Shown one piece after another: positions 25,305 through 32,238 of a stretch of DNA of 33,187 nucleotides. The position numbers and the translations under genes are program-made. Positions within the stretch are counted from its first letter, which is position 1. Every line of letters begins with the position of its first letter. Under the pieces are notes generated by a model. It was not told where the DNA came from, ran no database searches, and saw only the letters and a program-made list of their open reading frames with translations. The stretch spans positions 1 through 33,187 of the forward strand of contig DATAUF010000022.1 in assembly GCA_036268405.1 (NCBI GenBank), written 5' to 3'. This DNA comes from DASZTV01 sp036268405 (lineage in GTDB: Bacteria; Actinomycetota; Actinomycetes; JAFAQI01).

Positions 25305-26395
25305 TGGGCTTCCTGAATCCGCTCTACAACGCGGTCGCGTGGCTACTCGTCCACATCCACTCGATCCTGGCGCACGTCGTCGGCTCGAGCGCGGCCTGGT
25401 CGCTGGCGATCGTCGTACTGACCGTCGCGATGCGGCTCGTACTCTTCCCGATCTTCGTCAAGCAGATCCGCAGCCAGCGCGCGATGCAGGCCGTGCAGCC
25501 GAAGATGAAGGAGCTGCAGGCCAAGTACAAGAACGACAAGGAGAAGCTCAACCAGGAAATGATGGCGCTGTGGCGCGAGGCGGGCGTCAACCCGCTGTCC
25601 GGCTGTCTGCCGCTGTTGCTGCAGATCCCGATCTTCATCTCGCTGTTCCACACGCTCAAAGAGATCAAGCCCATCTCTGCGACCTGCAACTCGCATCTGG
25701 TGAGCTGCTACAAGGGTCAAAAGGGCTTTCCGCAGCTCGATGTCTTCCACGCGGCGCACGCAAAGCTGTTCGGGATCGTGCCGATCTCGGCGTCGTTCAA
25801 GACCAGCAGCGCGATCCTGCACGCGCTCGGCGGCAGCCAGGGCTCGACTCGCGCGCTGTGCCTGATCCTCACGGTGATCATGGGCGCCACGACGTTCATC
25901 ACGCAGCGTCAGCTGATGGCCCGCAACGGTCCCGCGGTGGACTCGCAGCAAGCTCAGACGCAGAAGATCATGCTGTACGTCTTCCCGCTGTTTTTCCTGA
26001 TCTATGGCTTCTACTTTCCGGTTGGCGTGCTGCTCTACTGGCTGACCACCAACCTGTGGAGCATGGGCCAGCAGTACCTCGTGATCCATCGGATGGATGC
26101 GGCGCCCGTAGCTCCCGTGGTCACGCCGAGTGGGCCGGCGCCGGGCGCAAAGCCCAAGCAGCCGCCCCGCGGTGGAGCCTCCCAACCAACGAGCGGCGGC
26201 TCCAGTGGGCCGACTCCGAGCGGTCCCGCGCCCGGTGCGAAGCCGAGCCGGTCCACCGGAGACGTGGTGCTGCCTCCGGGCGGCGCGATCGCCGGTGCGA
26301 TGCCGGGCCCGATCGGCTCCCCGCCTGCTAGCAACCCACCGGCGCGACGGCCGGCCAACCGCTCCAACAAGCGCAAAAAACGAGGAAGACGATGA
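25304..26395 (+). CDS. yidC: Membrane protein insertase YidC
   Basis: This 363-residue Oxa1/Alb3/YidC insertase has the core TM segments from about residue 30. The hydrophilic-groove arginine is Arg44 in VAMRLVLFPIFVKQIRSQ. The coiled cytoplasmic hairpin (KMKELQAKYKNDKEKLNQE) and NPLSGCLPLLLQIPIFISLF follow, then two more helices after about 185 and 225. The C-terminal 95 residues are Pro/Gly/Ser-rich, with SGPAPGAKP twice, and end in the basic NRSNKRKKRGRR, which could bind ribosomes. It overlaps yidD by one base and jag by four. Confidence 0.95.
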   Translation: MGFLNPLYNAVAWLLVHIHSILAHVVGSSAAWSLAIVVLTVAMRLVLFPIFVKQIRSQRAMQAVQPKMKELQAKYKNDKEKLNQEMMALWREAGVNPLSGCLPLLLQIPIFISLFHTLKEIKPISATCNSHLVSCYKGQKGFPQLDVFHAAHAKLFGIVPISASFKTSSAILHALGGSQGSTRALCLILTVIMGATTFITQRQLMARNGPAVDSQQAQTQKIMLYVFPLFFLIYGFYFPVGVLLYWLTTNLWSMGQQYLVIHRMDAAPVAPVVTPSGPAPGAKPKQPPRGGASQPTSGGSSGPTPSGPAPGAKPSRSTGDVVLPPGGAIAGAMPGPIGSPPASNPPARRPANRSNKRKKRGRR

Positions 26396-26946
26396 CCACG
26401 CAGCCTGACGAGACCGACCACGCCCCCGACGAGGACCCGCCCGCCGCGAGCAGTTCTGAGGGCGCCGGCGCCGCTGCTGAGAGCGGGGTAGCGCTGCTCG
26501 AGCGCGAGGGCGACATCGCCGCCGACTACCTCGAGGTGCTGCTCGACATCGCCGACCTCGATGGCGACATCGACATCGACGTGGAGGCCGATCGGGCAAG
26601 CGTGTCAATCATCGGTGACGGTCTCGACTCGCTCGTCGGCCCCAGCGGCAGCACGCTCGATGCGCTGCAGGAGCTCACCCGCCTCGCGGTGTACCGGGAG
26701 ACTGGCGTCCGCAGCCGGCTGATGCTGGATGTCGGTGGGCACCGCGCTCGCCGTCGTACCGAGCTTGCCCAGATCGGCCGTGAGGCGGCCGAACGGGTGC
26801 TCGCATCCGGTGAGGCCGAGAAGCTGGCACCGATGACGCCCTTCGAGCGCAAGGTCGTCCACGATGCCGTGACGGCCGTCGACGGCGTGGTGAGCGAGTC
26901 GGAGGGTGAGGAGCCGCAGCGCCGGATTGTCGTGAGCCCGGCCTGA
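26392..26946 (+). CDS. jag: KhpB/Jag-type RNA-binding protein (KH and R3H domains)
   Basis: This 184-residue protein has an acidic, low-complexity N-terminus (1-35). A KH-type domain (about 40-115) has the GPSG loop at 83-86, and an R3H domain (about 125-184) has Arg153 and His157 in PMTPFERKVVHDAV. KhpB/Jag proteins bind RNA and, in other bacteria, link RNA regulation to cell elongation. The Jag-N domain of Firmicutes is absent, as is usual in Actinobacteria. The start overlaps yidC (ATGA); the stop is part of CTGA with the probable rsmG start. Confidence 0.92.
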   Translation: MTTQPDETDHAPDEDPPAASSSEGAGAAAESGVALLEREGDIAADYLEVLLDIADLDGDIDIDVEADRASVSIIGDGLDSLVGPSGSTLDALQELTRLAVYRETGVRSRLMLDVGGHRARRRTELAQIGREAAERVLASGEAEKLAPMTPFERKVVHDAVTAVDGVVSESEGEEPQRRIVVSPA

Positions 26947-27605
26947 CCGGGACCGCGCTCCCCGACCAGCCGTCCCAGGCGGCGCTGGCCGAGATATTCG
27001 GTGTCAATGCCGACCGGGCGGTTCGCTACGCCGAGCTGCTGGCGACGACAGGTGTCGAGCGCGGGCTCATCGGTCCGGGGGAGGCGCCCCGGATCTGGCG
27101 CCGGCACCTCTTCAACAGCGCGGCGGTTACCAGGCTGATCCCGCAGGGGGCCCAAGTGCTCGACCTAGGCTCGGGCGCAGGTCTTCCGGGCATCCCGGTG
27201 GTGCTGGTCCGGCCGGACCTCCAGATGACCCTGCTCGAGCCGATGGCGCGCCGGGTGGAGTTCCTGCGGGAGTGCCTGGTCGAGCTCGACCTCCCGGAGG
27301 TCACGGTGGACCATAACCGCGCTCAGGACGGCCCGCTGTTGGCTGCTGACCGTGTGCTCGCGCGCGCGGTGAAGCCACTCCCGGCGCTCGTCGAGCTGGC
27401 ATGGCCGTTGACGGCGCCAGGGGGAGCGTTGTTGGCGATCAAGGGGGCGAAGGCGGCAGCGGAGGCCGCCCAGCTGAGCGCACGTTCGGACCGGTCGGCG
27501 GCGGTGCACACGCTCACCGACGCCATGGGTGATCCCGCTACCGTCGTGGAGGTGCGGTGGACAAGCCTGCCACCCACCCGGAAGAGCGATAGGAAGGCGT
27601 CGTGA
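26943..27605 (+). CDS. rsmG: 16S rRNA (guanine-527-N7) methyltransferase RsmG, probable CTG start
   Basis: RsmG (GidB) uses S-adenosylmethionine to methylate a guanine in 16S rRNA. The SAM motif is VLDLGSGAGLPG (from residue 72), followed by VRPDLQMTLLEPMARRVEFLRECL. The N-terminal sequence IFGVNADRAVRYAELLATTGVERGLIGP..IWRRHLFNSA is clearly RsmG and lies upstream of the first in-frame GTG (27156), so that GTG is too late. Between the preceding in-frame stop (26907) and 27156 there is no ATG, GTG or TTG. The CTG at 26943 overlaps the jag stop as CTGA, matching the four-base overlaps of its neighbours, and gives 220 residues. The stop overlaps parA (GTGA). Confidence 0.88.
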   Translation: MTGTALPDQPSQAALAEIFGVNADRAVRYAELLATTGVERGLIGPGEAPRIWRRHLFNSAAVTRLIPQGAQVLDLGSGAGLPGIPVVLVRPDLQMTLLEPMARRVEFLRECLVELDLPEVTVDHNRAQDGPLLAADRVLARAVKPLPALVELAWPLTAPGGALLAIKGAKAAAEAAQLSARSDRSAAVHTLTDAMGDPATVVEVRWTSLPPTRKSDRKAS

Positions 27606-28582
27606 CCACCGGTCCCGCCGTGCCAATCGGGCCGCCCGCACCGTCGGGGCCGAGCTGGCCTGTGTCCCCTGTCGATGTTTCACGTGAAGCGCCAGCACCG
27701 CCCGCATCGTTCACCCCCGCCACGAGCGATGTTTCACGTGAAACACCGCCCATGGCTGCTCCTGCGGCTGCCGCGCTACCTGCCCGCTGGCCCACGCCGC
27801 CCCGGACCCGGGTGCTGACCGTCGCAAACCAGAAGGGCGGCGTCGGCAAGACGACGACCACGGTGAATCTCGCAGCGTCGCTCGCGCAGCACGGGTTGAA
27901 GGTCCTTGTCGTGGACCTCGATCCGCAGGGAAACGCCTCGACCGCGTTCGACCTCCCGCATGGCCGCTCCACCCCGTCGATCTACGACGTGCTCGTCGGC
28001 AAGCGGCGGCTCGATGAGGTGGTGGTCGGCGTACCGGGCCTCCCCAATCTGTGGTGCGCACCGTCGACGGTGGACCTCGCGGGCGCCGAGAGCGAGCTCG
28101 TCAACACCGTCGCACGGGAGTTCCGCCTGGCGCGTGCGCTGCAAGCCGAAGCCGGCGGGATGGACTACGTGTTCATCGACTGCCCGCCATCGCTCGGACT
28201 GCTCACCGTCAACGCCCTGGTCGCGGCACCCGAGGTGCTCATCCCGGTGCAGTGCGAGTTCTACGCGCTGGAAGGCCTGGCCCAACTTCTCGAGACGGTC
28301 GAGCTCGTCCGCACCCACCTCAACGCGCGGCTGGCGGTCTCGACGATTGTGCTGACGATGTACGACGGGCGTACCCGGCTGGCTGACCAGGTGGTCGCCG
28401 ACGTCCGATCGCACTTCGGGCCGCGGGTGCTGGATGCGGTCATCCCGCGCAGTGTTCGAGTGTCAGAGGCGCCCGGATTCGGCCAGACCGTAATGACCTA
28501 TGACCCAACGTCGCGCGGCGCCGTTGCCTACCAGGCCGCGGCATACGATCTCGCCATGCGGGCAGTACGAGTGGCGCAGTGA
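27602..28582 (+). CDS. parA: Chromosome-partitioning ATPase ParA
   Basis: This 326-residue protein has the deviant Walker A KGGVGKTT (78-85), VLVVDLDPQGNAS and VFIDCPPSLGLLT. ParA binds DNA as an ATP dimer and moves ParB-parS complexes. The first 67 residues are a Pro/Ala-rich extension containing DVSRE twice, because two parS sites lie in its coding sequence. The GTG at 27602 overlaps the rsmG stop (GTGA); an internal ATG at 27752 would remove the extension and leave both parS sites upstream. The overlap pattern favours the long form. The end overlaps parB (GTGA). Confidence 0.95.
   Translation: MTTGPAVPIGPPAPSGPSWPVSPVDVSREAPAPPASFTPATSDVSRETPPMAAPAAAALPARWPTPPRTRVLTVANQKGGVGKTTTTVNLAASLAQHGLKVLVVDLDPQGNASTAFDLPHGRSTPSIYDVLVGKRRLDEVVVGVPGLPNLWCAPSTVDLAGAESELVNTVAREFRLARALQAEAGGMDYVFIDCPPSLGLLTVNALVAAPEVLIPVQCEFYALEGLAQLLETVELVRTHLNARLAVSTIVLTMYDGRTRLADQVVADVRSHFGPRVLDAVIPRSVRVSEAPGFGQTVMTYDPTSRGAVAYQAAAYDLAMRAVRVAQ
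27676..27691. promoter_or_regulatory. parS-like site, two mismatches
   Basis: TGTTTCACGTGAAGCG matches 14 of 16 bases of the parS consensus TGTTTCACGTGAAACA; both changes are in the right arm. It lies inside the parA coding sequence and encodes part of DVSREA. ParB binding may be weaker than at the second site. Confidence 0.75.
27730..27745. promoter_or_regulatory. parS site, perfect match
   Basis: TGTTTCACGTGAAACA is the exact 16-bp centromere-like sequence bound by ParB. It is 54 bp from the first site (start to start), about five helical turns, and encodes DVSRET of ParA. It lies about 5.2 kb from the candidate oriC, the usual origin-proximal placement. Confidence 0.95.
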
Positions 28583-29481
28583 ACGTCCGGCGGGGCGGTC
28601 TGGGCCGCGGTCTCGGCGCGCTGATCTCAGCGTCGCCCGAGGCAGACGCCGACGCAGGCGCCTACTTCGCGGAGATCCCGGTCGAGGCGGTCGAGCCCAA
28701 CCCGCAACAGCCGCGGGATGTGTTCGACGAGGACGCAATGGCGGAGCTGGTGGCCAGCATCCGCGAGGTCGGTGTGCTGCAACCCGTCGTCGTGCGTGAG
28801 CTCGAGCCGGGGCGCTTTCAGTTGGTCATGGGGGAGCGTCGGCTACGTGCGTCACGCGAGGCCGGGCAGTCCGTGATCCCCGCGATCGTCCGGCAGACCG
28901 CTGACGACGTCATGCTGCGGGACGCCCTGCTGGAGAACCTGCATCGCCAGCAGCTCAACCCGCTTGAGGAAGCCGCCGCCTACAGCCAGTTGCTGGAGGA
29001 GTTCGGGACCACCCATGAGGAGCTGGCGTCGCGGATCGGCCGATCCCGCTCGCAGGTGAGCAACACGATCCGGTTGATGGGTCTGCCGCCGACAGTGCAA
29101 CGTCGCGTCGCGGCCGGGGTTTTGAGTGCGGGCCACGCCCGGGCGCTGCTCGCGTTGCCGGACGCGGAGGCCCAGGAGCGCCTGGCGTCGCGGATCGTCG
29201 CCGAAGGGCTGTCGGTGCGCGCGACCGAAGAGGCTGTCACCGCCGGGTCGGTCGATCCGAAGGTGCGAGCCCGCCGCCGGCCAGCGCTCGCCTCACCGGC
29301 CCTCGACAGGCTCTCCGAGCAGCTCTCCGATCTGCTGGAGACGCGGGTGACGCTGGAGCTGGGCAAGCAGCGCGGCAAGCTGGTGATCCAGTTCGCGTCG
29401 ATGGGCGATCTGCAACGCGTGCTGAAAGTCCTCGCGCCAGAGGTGCTGGAAGGCACTCGCCTTGCCCCCGAAGAGGACTGA
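28579..29481 (+). CDS. parB: Chromosome-partitioning protein ParB
   Basis: This 300-residue ParB/Spo0J starts with RGGLGRGLGALI, the ParA-stimulating N-terminal motif. The CTPase domain includes NPQQPR and GERRLRA (85-91), the helix-turn-helix that reads parS is near HEELASRIGRSRSQVSNTIRLMGLP (about 145-170), and the C-terminal dimerisation domain is LSDLLETRVTLELGKQRGKLVIQF. CTP binding lets ParB slide and spread from parS. The GTG start overlaps the parA stop. It is the last gene of the coupled rnpA-parB series. Confidence 0.96.
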   Translation: MNVRRGGLGRGLGALISASPEADADAGAYFAEIPVEAVEPNPQQPRDVFDEDAMAELVASIREVGVLQPVVVRELEPGRFQLVMGERRLRASREAGQSVIPAIVRQTADDVMLRDALLENLHRQQLNPLEEAAAYSQLLEEFGTTHEELASRIGRSRSQVSNTIRLMGLPPTVQRRVAAGVLSAGHARALLALPDAEAQERLASRIVAEGLSVRATEEAVTAGSVDPKVRARRRPALASPALDRLSEQLSDLLETRVTLELGKQRGKLVIQFASMGDLQRVLKVLAPEVLEGTRLAPEED

Positions 29482-29504
29482 GCGCCCGAAAGGCCAAGGG
29501 CAGG

Positions 29505-29598
29505 CAGGTAAAGGAGCTTTACCCAGGTGAAACGCCAGGTAAAGGAGCTTTGCCCCGGCGGAATGCCAGGTAAAGGAGCTTTGCTTGGCATCAGACGC
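29505..29598. repeat. Three tandem 31-bp repeats, each a small hairpin
   Basis: CAGGTAAAGGAGCTTT occurs identically at 29505-29520, 29536-29551 and 29567-29582, a period of exactly 31 bp. The intervening 15 bases are similar in copies one and two (ACCCAGGTGAAACGC and GCCCCGGCGGAATGC) and diverge in copy three. Each core can fold as GGTAAAG-GAG-CTTT(A/G)CC. They start 23 bp after the parB stop. They could act as a terminator, an RNA-stability element or a protein-binding array; nothing here decides which. Confidence 0.85.
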
Positions 29599-29659
29599 AC
29601 GCAACGGGCCAGCGGGATGTAACCAGCGCGCTGACCCTCGCCCCGGTTGTTGCGGGTTT

Positions 29660-29686
29660 GCTTTGGATTTTGATCTATCCCAAAGC
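29660..29686. promoter_or_regulatory. Inverted repeat GCTTTGG-N13-CCAAAGC upstream of the GNAT gene
   Basis: Arms at 29660-29666 and 29680-29686 are perfect 7-bp complements separated by 13 mostly A/T bases. The centre is about 119 bp upstream of the ATG. It could be an operator, or a hairpin ending transcripts from parB. Confidence 0.4.
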
Positions 29687-29791
29687 TCCCCGGAGCCCTA
29701 TCGTTGTCAATTGGCGATTTTTCCCCGACTCGCCGGCGCGGAAGCCGGTGAGTGCCCAGCCGGAGGCTGATTTGTTGATCGGCGTCACCTC

Positions 29792-30451
29792 ATGACCCGC
29801 CGCCTGGTGAACATCACCCTGGACAATCTCGACGACCTGCCGCCGCGCTGTCGGCGTTGCGTGTTCTGGGAGCTCGATCCGGTCGCCGGCGAACGCGCAG
29901 CCGAAAACGGCGACCTCGAGCTCGAGAAGGAAGCCTGGGTGTCATCCGCCCTGCTCGAGTGGGGCAGCTGCGGGAAGATCCTCTACGTCGACTCCGTGCC
30001 CGCTGGTTATGTCATGTTCGCGCCGCCGTCGTACTCACCACGCTCCGTTGCGTTCCCGACGTCGCCTGTCAGCGCGGATGCGGTGCTCCTCATGACGGCG
30101 CACGTTCTCCCGGAGTTTGCCGGTGGCGGGCTTGGCCGGATGCTGATTCAGGGCGTGGCGAAGGAGCTCATCAGGCGCGGCGTGAAGGCGGTCGAGGCGT
30201 TTGGCGACGCTCAGTGGGAGGGCGCCGGACATTGTGTCGTCCCAGCTGATCACCTGCTCGCGGTCGGTTTCAAGACGGTACGAGCGCACCCGCGCTATCC
30301 GCGGCTGCGACTGGAGCTGAAGTCGGTGGCCTCGTGGCGCGAGGACGTCGAAGTGGCACTGGAGCGACTGCTCGGCTCGATGGCCGGCGACGGAGGCCTT
30401 CGGACCGGAGCCTTCGCACCGAGGATCGCCGAGCCGGCCAGCCCGAACTAG
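29792..30451 (+). CDS. GNAT-family N-acetyltransferase-like protein
   Basis: This 219-residue protein begins with a short conserved head, LDDLPPRCRRCVFWELDP, holding Cys20 and Cys23. The middle follows the GNAT fold: KILYVDSVPAGYVMFAPP (beta 4), then LLMTAHVLPEFAGGGLGRMLIQGVAKEL (100-126) with the acetyl-CoA pyrophosphate loop, though the usual Q/R-x-x-G-x-G/A is changed to AGGGLG. The acceptor substrate is unknown. Relatives sit between parB and the CwlM-type amidase gene in several Actinobacteria. It is convergent with the amidase gene across a 176-bp gap in which I see only short weak hairpins. Confidence 0.82.
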   Translation: MTRRLVNITLDNLDDLPPRCRRCVFWELDPVAGERAAENGDLELEKEAWVSSALLEWGSCGKILYVDSVPAGYVMFAPPSYSPRSVAFPTSPVSADAVLLMTAHVLPEFAGGGLGRMLIQGVAKELIRRGVKAVEAFGDAQWEGAGHCVVPADHLLAVGFKTVRAHPRYPRLRLELKSVASWREDVEVALERLLGSMAGDGGLRTGAFAPRIAEPASPN

Positions 30452-30627
30452 CGGATGACGGCGGTCGGTAACCCGCCCGGCGTGTCGTCGAGCAACCGCA
30501 TCCTCAGCGTGGGAAACTGGACAACAGACGCAAGTGGCCATGAAACGCCAGCCACGATTCCAGGTCCGCCCCTGGTTCATACGATCCCGACGAAGCTGTC
30601 TCACCCTGCACTTGAGGCTCGGTCGCA

Positions 30628-31752
30628 CTAGCCAGCCATCGCGCTGAGCCGGAACTGCCCCGTCGGGATGTCCAGGTGCTCCGGCAGATAAAGCCGTTGC
30701 AGCGCAGCGACGACGGCCTCGGCGAGTGCGTCGCGGAACTCGGTGGTCGCGAGCCGCGCGGCGTCGGTCGGGCTGCTCAGGTAGCCGGCTTCAAGCCGGA
30801 CCGCGGGCATCCGGGTCAGTCGCAGCAGCTCCCAGGACTTCGGATGGGTACGGCAGTCCAGCAGATCGGTGCGCGACGAGACCTCTCGCACGATGAGGTC
30901 GGCGAGTCGCTCCCCCACGAGCGAGTGCCCGGACTGCTCGGGCCGCGAGGCCCCGTAGAAGTAGCAGGCGACGCCGCTTGCCTCCGGGCTGCCGACCGCG
31001 TCGTGGTGCAGGGACACCACTGCCGCTGCGCCGACATCGTTGGCGAACCGGGCACGCTCGGTCTCGTTCGCGTGGGTGTCCGCGCTGCGGGTGAGGTACG
31101 TCGTCACACCGAGCGCGCCGAGCCTGCCTTCGATCCGGGCTGCCAGGTCGAAGGTGAGCTCCGCCTCGACCAGCCCGTGACCGCTCGCGCCGTCGTCGTC
31201 GCCGCCGTGGCCGGGATCGAGCACGATCGTCCGCCCGGTGAGGGTCTGGCCGCTGCGCCGTAGTCGCTCTTCTTCACGCCGATCCGACGGTGATCCGCCG
31301 GTCACGGTGCGGCGCAGCTGCTCGAGCGCGCGCAGAGTGCCCGGACCGAGCGTGCCGTCGGTGCGTAGCCCGACGTTGCGCTGGAACTCACGCAGTGCAG
31401 CGTCGGTGCCGGCGCCGAAGATGCCGTCACAGCGACCAGGGTCGAAGCCGAGCTCGAGCAGGCGCTGCTGGAGGACCGCGACGTCGTCGCCGACGAAGGG
31501 CCGGTTCACCGTGAAGGACAGCACTCGGTCGCCGAAGCGCCAGTGAGCCTCGTCGAGGCAGCGATAGGTCTCCGGACCGACGATGCCATCGACTCGCAGC
31601 CCGCGCGCCTGCTGGAAGCCGCGGACCGCGCGATCGGTCGCATCATCGAACAGGTCAGCCTCTGGCGCTTCGTCGAGCAGGCCCAGTCCGATGAGCTTCG
31701 AGCGGATCTCCGCAACGTCGGCGCCACGATCGCCTCGCCGAATGTCCGCCAC
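30628..31752 (-). CDS. cwlM: CwlM-type N-acetylmuramoyl-L-alanine amidase with two peptidoglycan-binding domains
   Basis: This protein has about 374 residues. Two PG_binding_1 domains (about 1-75 and 80-145, DGIVGPETYRCL and DGIFGAGTDAALREFQ) precede an Amidase_3 domain (about 175-355). Zinc and catalytic residues of active amidases are all present: His182 (DPGHGG), Glu196 (GLVEAE), His249 (SLHHDA) and Glu321 (EAGYLSS). The architecture and the C-terminal LRLTRMPAVRLEAGYLSSPTD match mycobacterial CwlM, which regulates MurA and has lost zinc ligands; this one should be enzymatically able. There is no signal peptide. I chose the GTG at 31752 (VADIRRGDRG), but no ribosome-binding site is visible; the frame is open to 31836, overlapping trxA. 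Confidence 0.85.
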   Translation of the reverse strand: MADIRRGDRGADVAEIRSKLIGLGLLDEAPEADLFDDATDRAVRGFQQARGLRVDGIVGPETYRCLDEAHWRFGDRVLSFTVNRPFVGDDVAVLQQRLLELGFDPGRCDGIFGAGTDAALREFQRNVGLRTDGTLGPGTLRALEQLRRTVTGGSPSDRREEERLRRSGQTLTGRTIVLDPGHGGDDDGASGHGLVEAELTFDLAARIEGRLGALGVTTYLTRSADTHANETERARFANDVGAAAVVSLHHDAVGSPEASGVACYFYGASRPEQSGHSLVGERLADLIVREVSSRTDLLDCRTHPKSWELLRLTRMPAVRLEAGYLSSPTDAARLATTEFRDALAEAVVAALQRLYLPEHLDIPTGQFRLSAMAG

Positions 31753-31819
31753 GCCGTGATGGTACGCAGCGAGCGGAGGCGAGAAACCCCAACAGCGATG
31801 CGGGCTTTTGCGCCGGCCC

Positions 31820-32146
31820 TTAGAGGTAGGCCTCAAGGTCGCGCAGCAGCGCCGCCTTGGGCTTGGCGCCGACGATCGACTTGACCACCTCGCCGCCGGA
31901 GAAGACCGACATGGTCGGGATCGACATGATCTGGTAGCGGCGAGTGATCTCGGGGTTCTCGTCGGTGTTGACCTTGGCGATCACGATCTTTCCGGCGTTC
32001 TCCGCCGCGATCTCCTCGAGCACGGGAGCAACCATCTTGCACGGGCCGCACCACTCGGCCCAGAAGTCGACCAGGACCGGCACGTCGCTGCCGAGCACTT
32101 CGGCGTCGAACGTCGCGTCGGTCACGATCTTCGTGGCGGCACCCAT
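31820..32146 (-). CDS. trxA: Thioredoxin
   Basis: This 108-residue thioredoxin reduces protein disulfides in the cytoplasm and is recharged by TrxB. The active site is WCGPC (32-36), in VLVDFWAEWCGPCKMVAPVLEE; the cis-proline loop is SIPTMSVF. The ATG at 32146 has GAGGAGA eight bases upstream, which decides against the longer frame starting at 32176. It lies 92 bp downstream of trxB on the same strand, and the amidase gene follows after 67 bp. Confidence 0.97.
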   Translation of the reverse strand: MGAATKIVTDATFDAEVLGSDVPVLVDFWAEWCGPCKMVAPVLEEIAAENAGKIVIAKVNTDENPEITRRYQIMSIPTMSVFSGGEVVKSIVGAKPKAALLRDLEAYL

Positions 32147-32238
32147 GTCGTTCTCCTCAAGTCGTCGTCTACCCAAGTCGTCATCTGCTCAGCTCAACGT
32201 ATCGACCGGGAGCCGTTGTTCCCTGCTGCGTGAGTCGG

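Larger units (their letters stand above)
29482..29791. other. Intergenic region after parB: hairpin repeats, then the GNAT gene's upstream region
   Basis: This 310-bp gene-free stretch begins with three tandem 31-bp repeats (29505-29598). From 29600 it becomes less GC-rich and includes a 7-bp inverted repeat (29660-29686) and a TTGTCAATTGGCGATTTTT segment (29704-29722) that may be part of a promoter for the following gene. No Shine-Dalgarno sequence is evident before the ATG at 29792. Confidence 0.55.

Noticed and set aside
27156..27605. rsmG as a 149-codon gene from the GTG at 27156
   Set aside because: That start would cut off the conserved N-terminal RsmG region, which is clearly encoded upstream in the same frame.
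29505..29598. CRISPR-like array (direct repeats at 31-bp period)
   Set aside because: Only three units occur, the 15-base gaps are too short and resemble each other, and no cas genes are in the window. A tandem hairpin repeat explains it better.
28980..29604. Leftward open frames of 103-206 codons over the end of parB and the repeats
   Set aside because: Their peptides are antisense parB plus translated repeat units; there is no ribosome-binding site or family resemblance.
30452..30627. A gene or strong terminator in the gap between the GNAT and amidase genes
   Set aside because: Only weak 5-bp stems (for example CCAGG-N6-CCTGG) and no credible open frame were seen.
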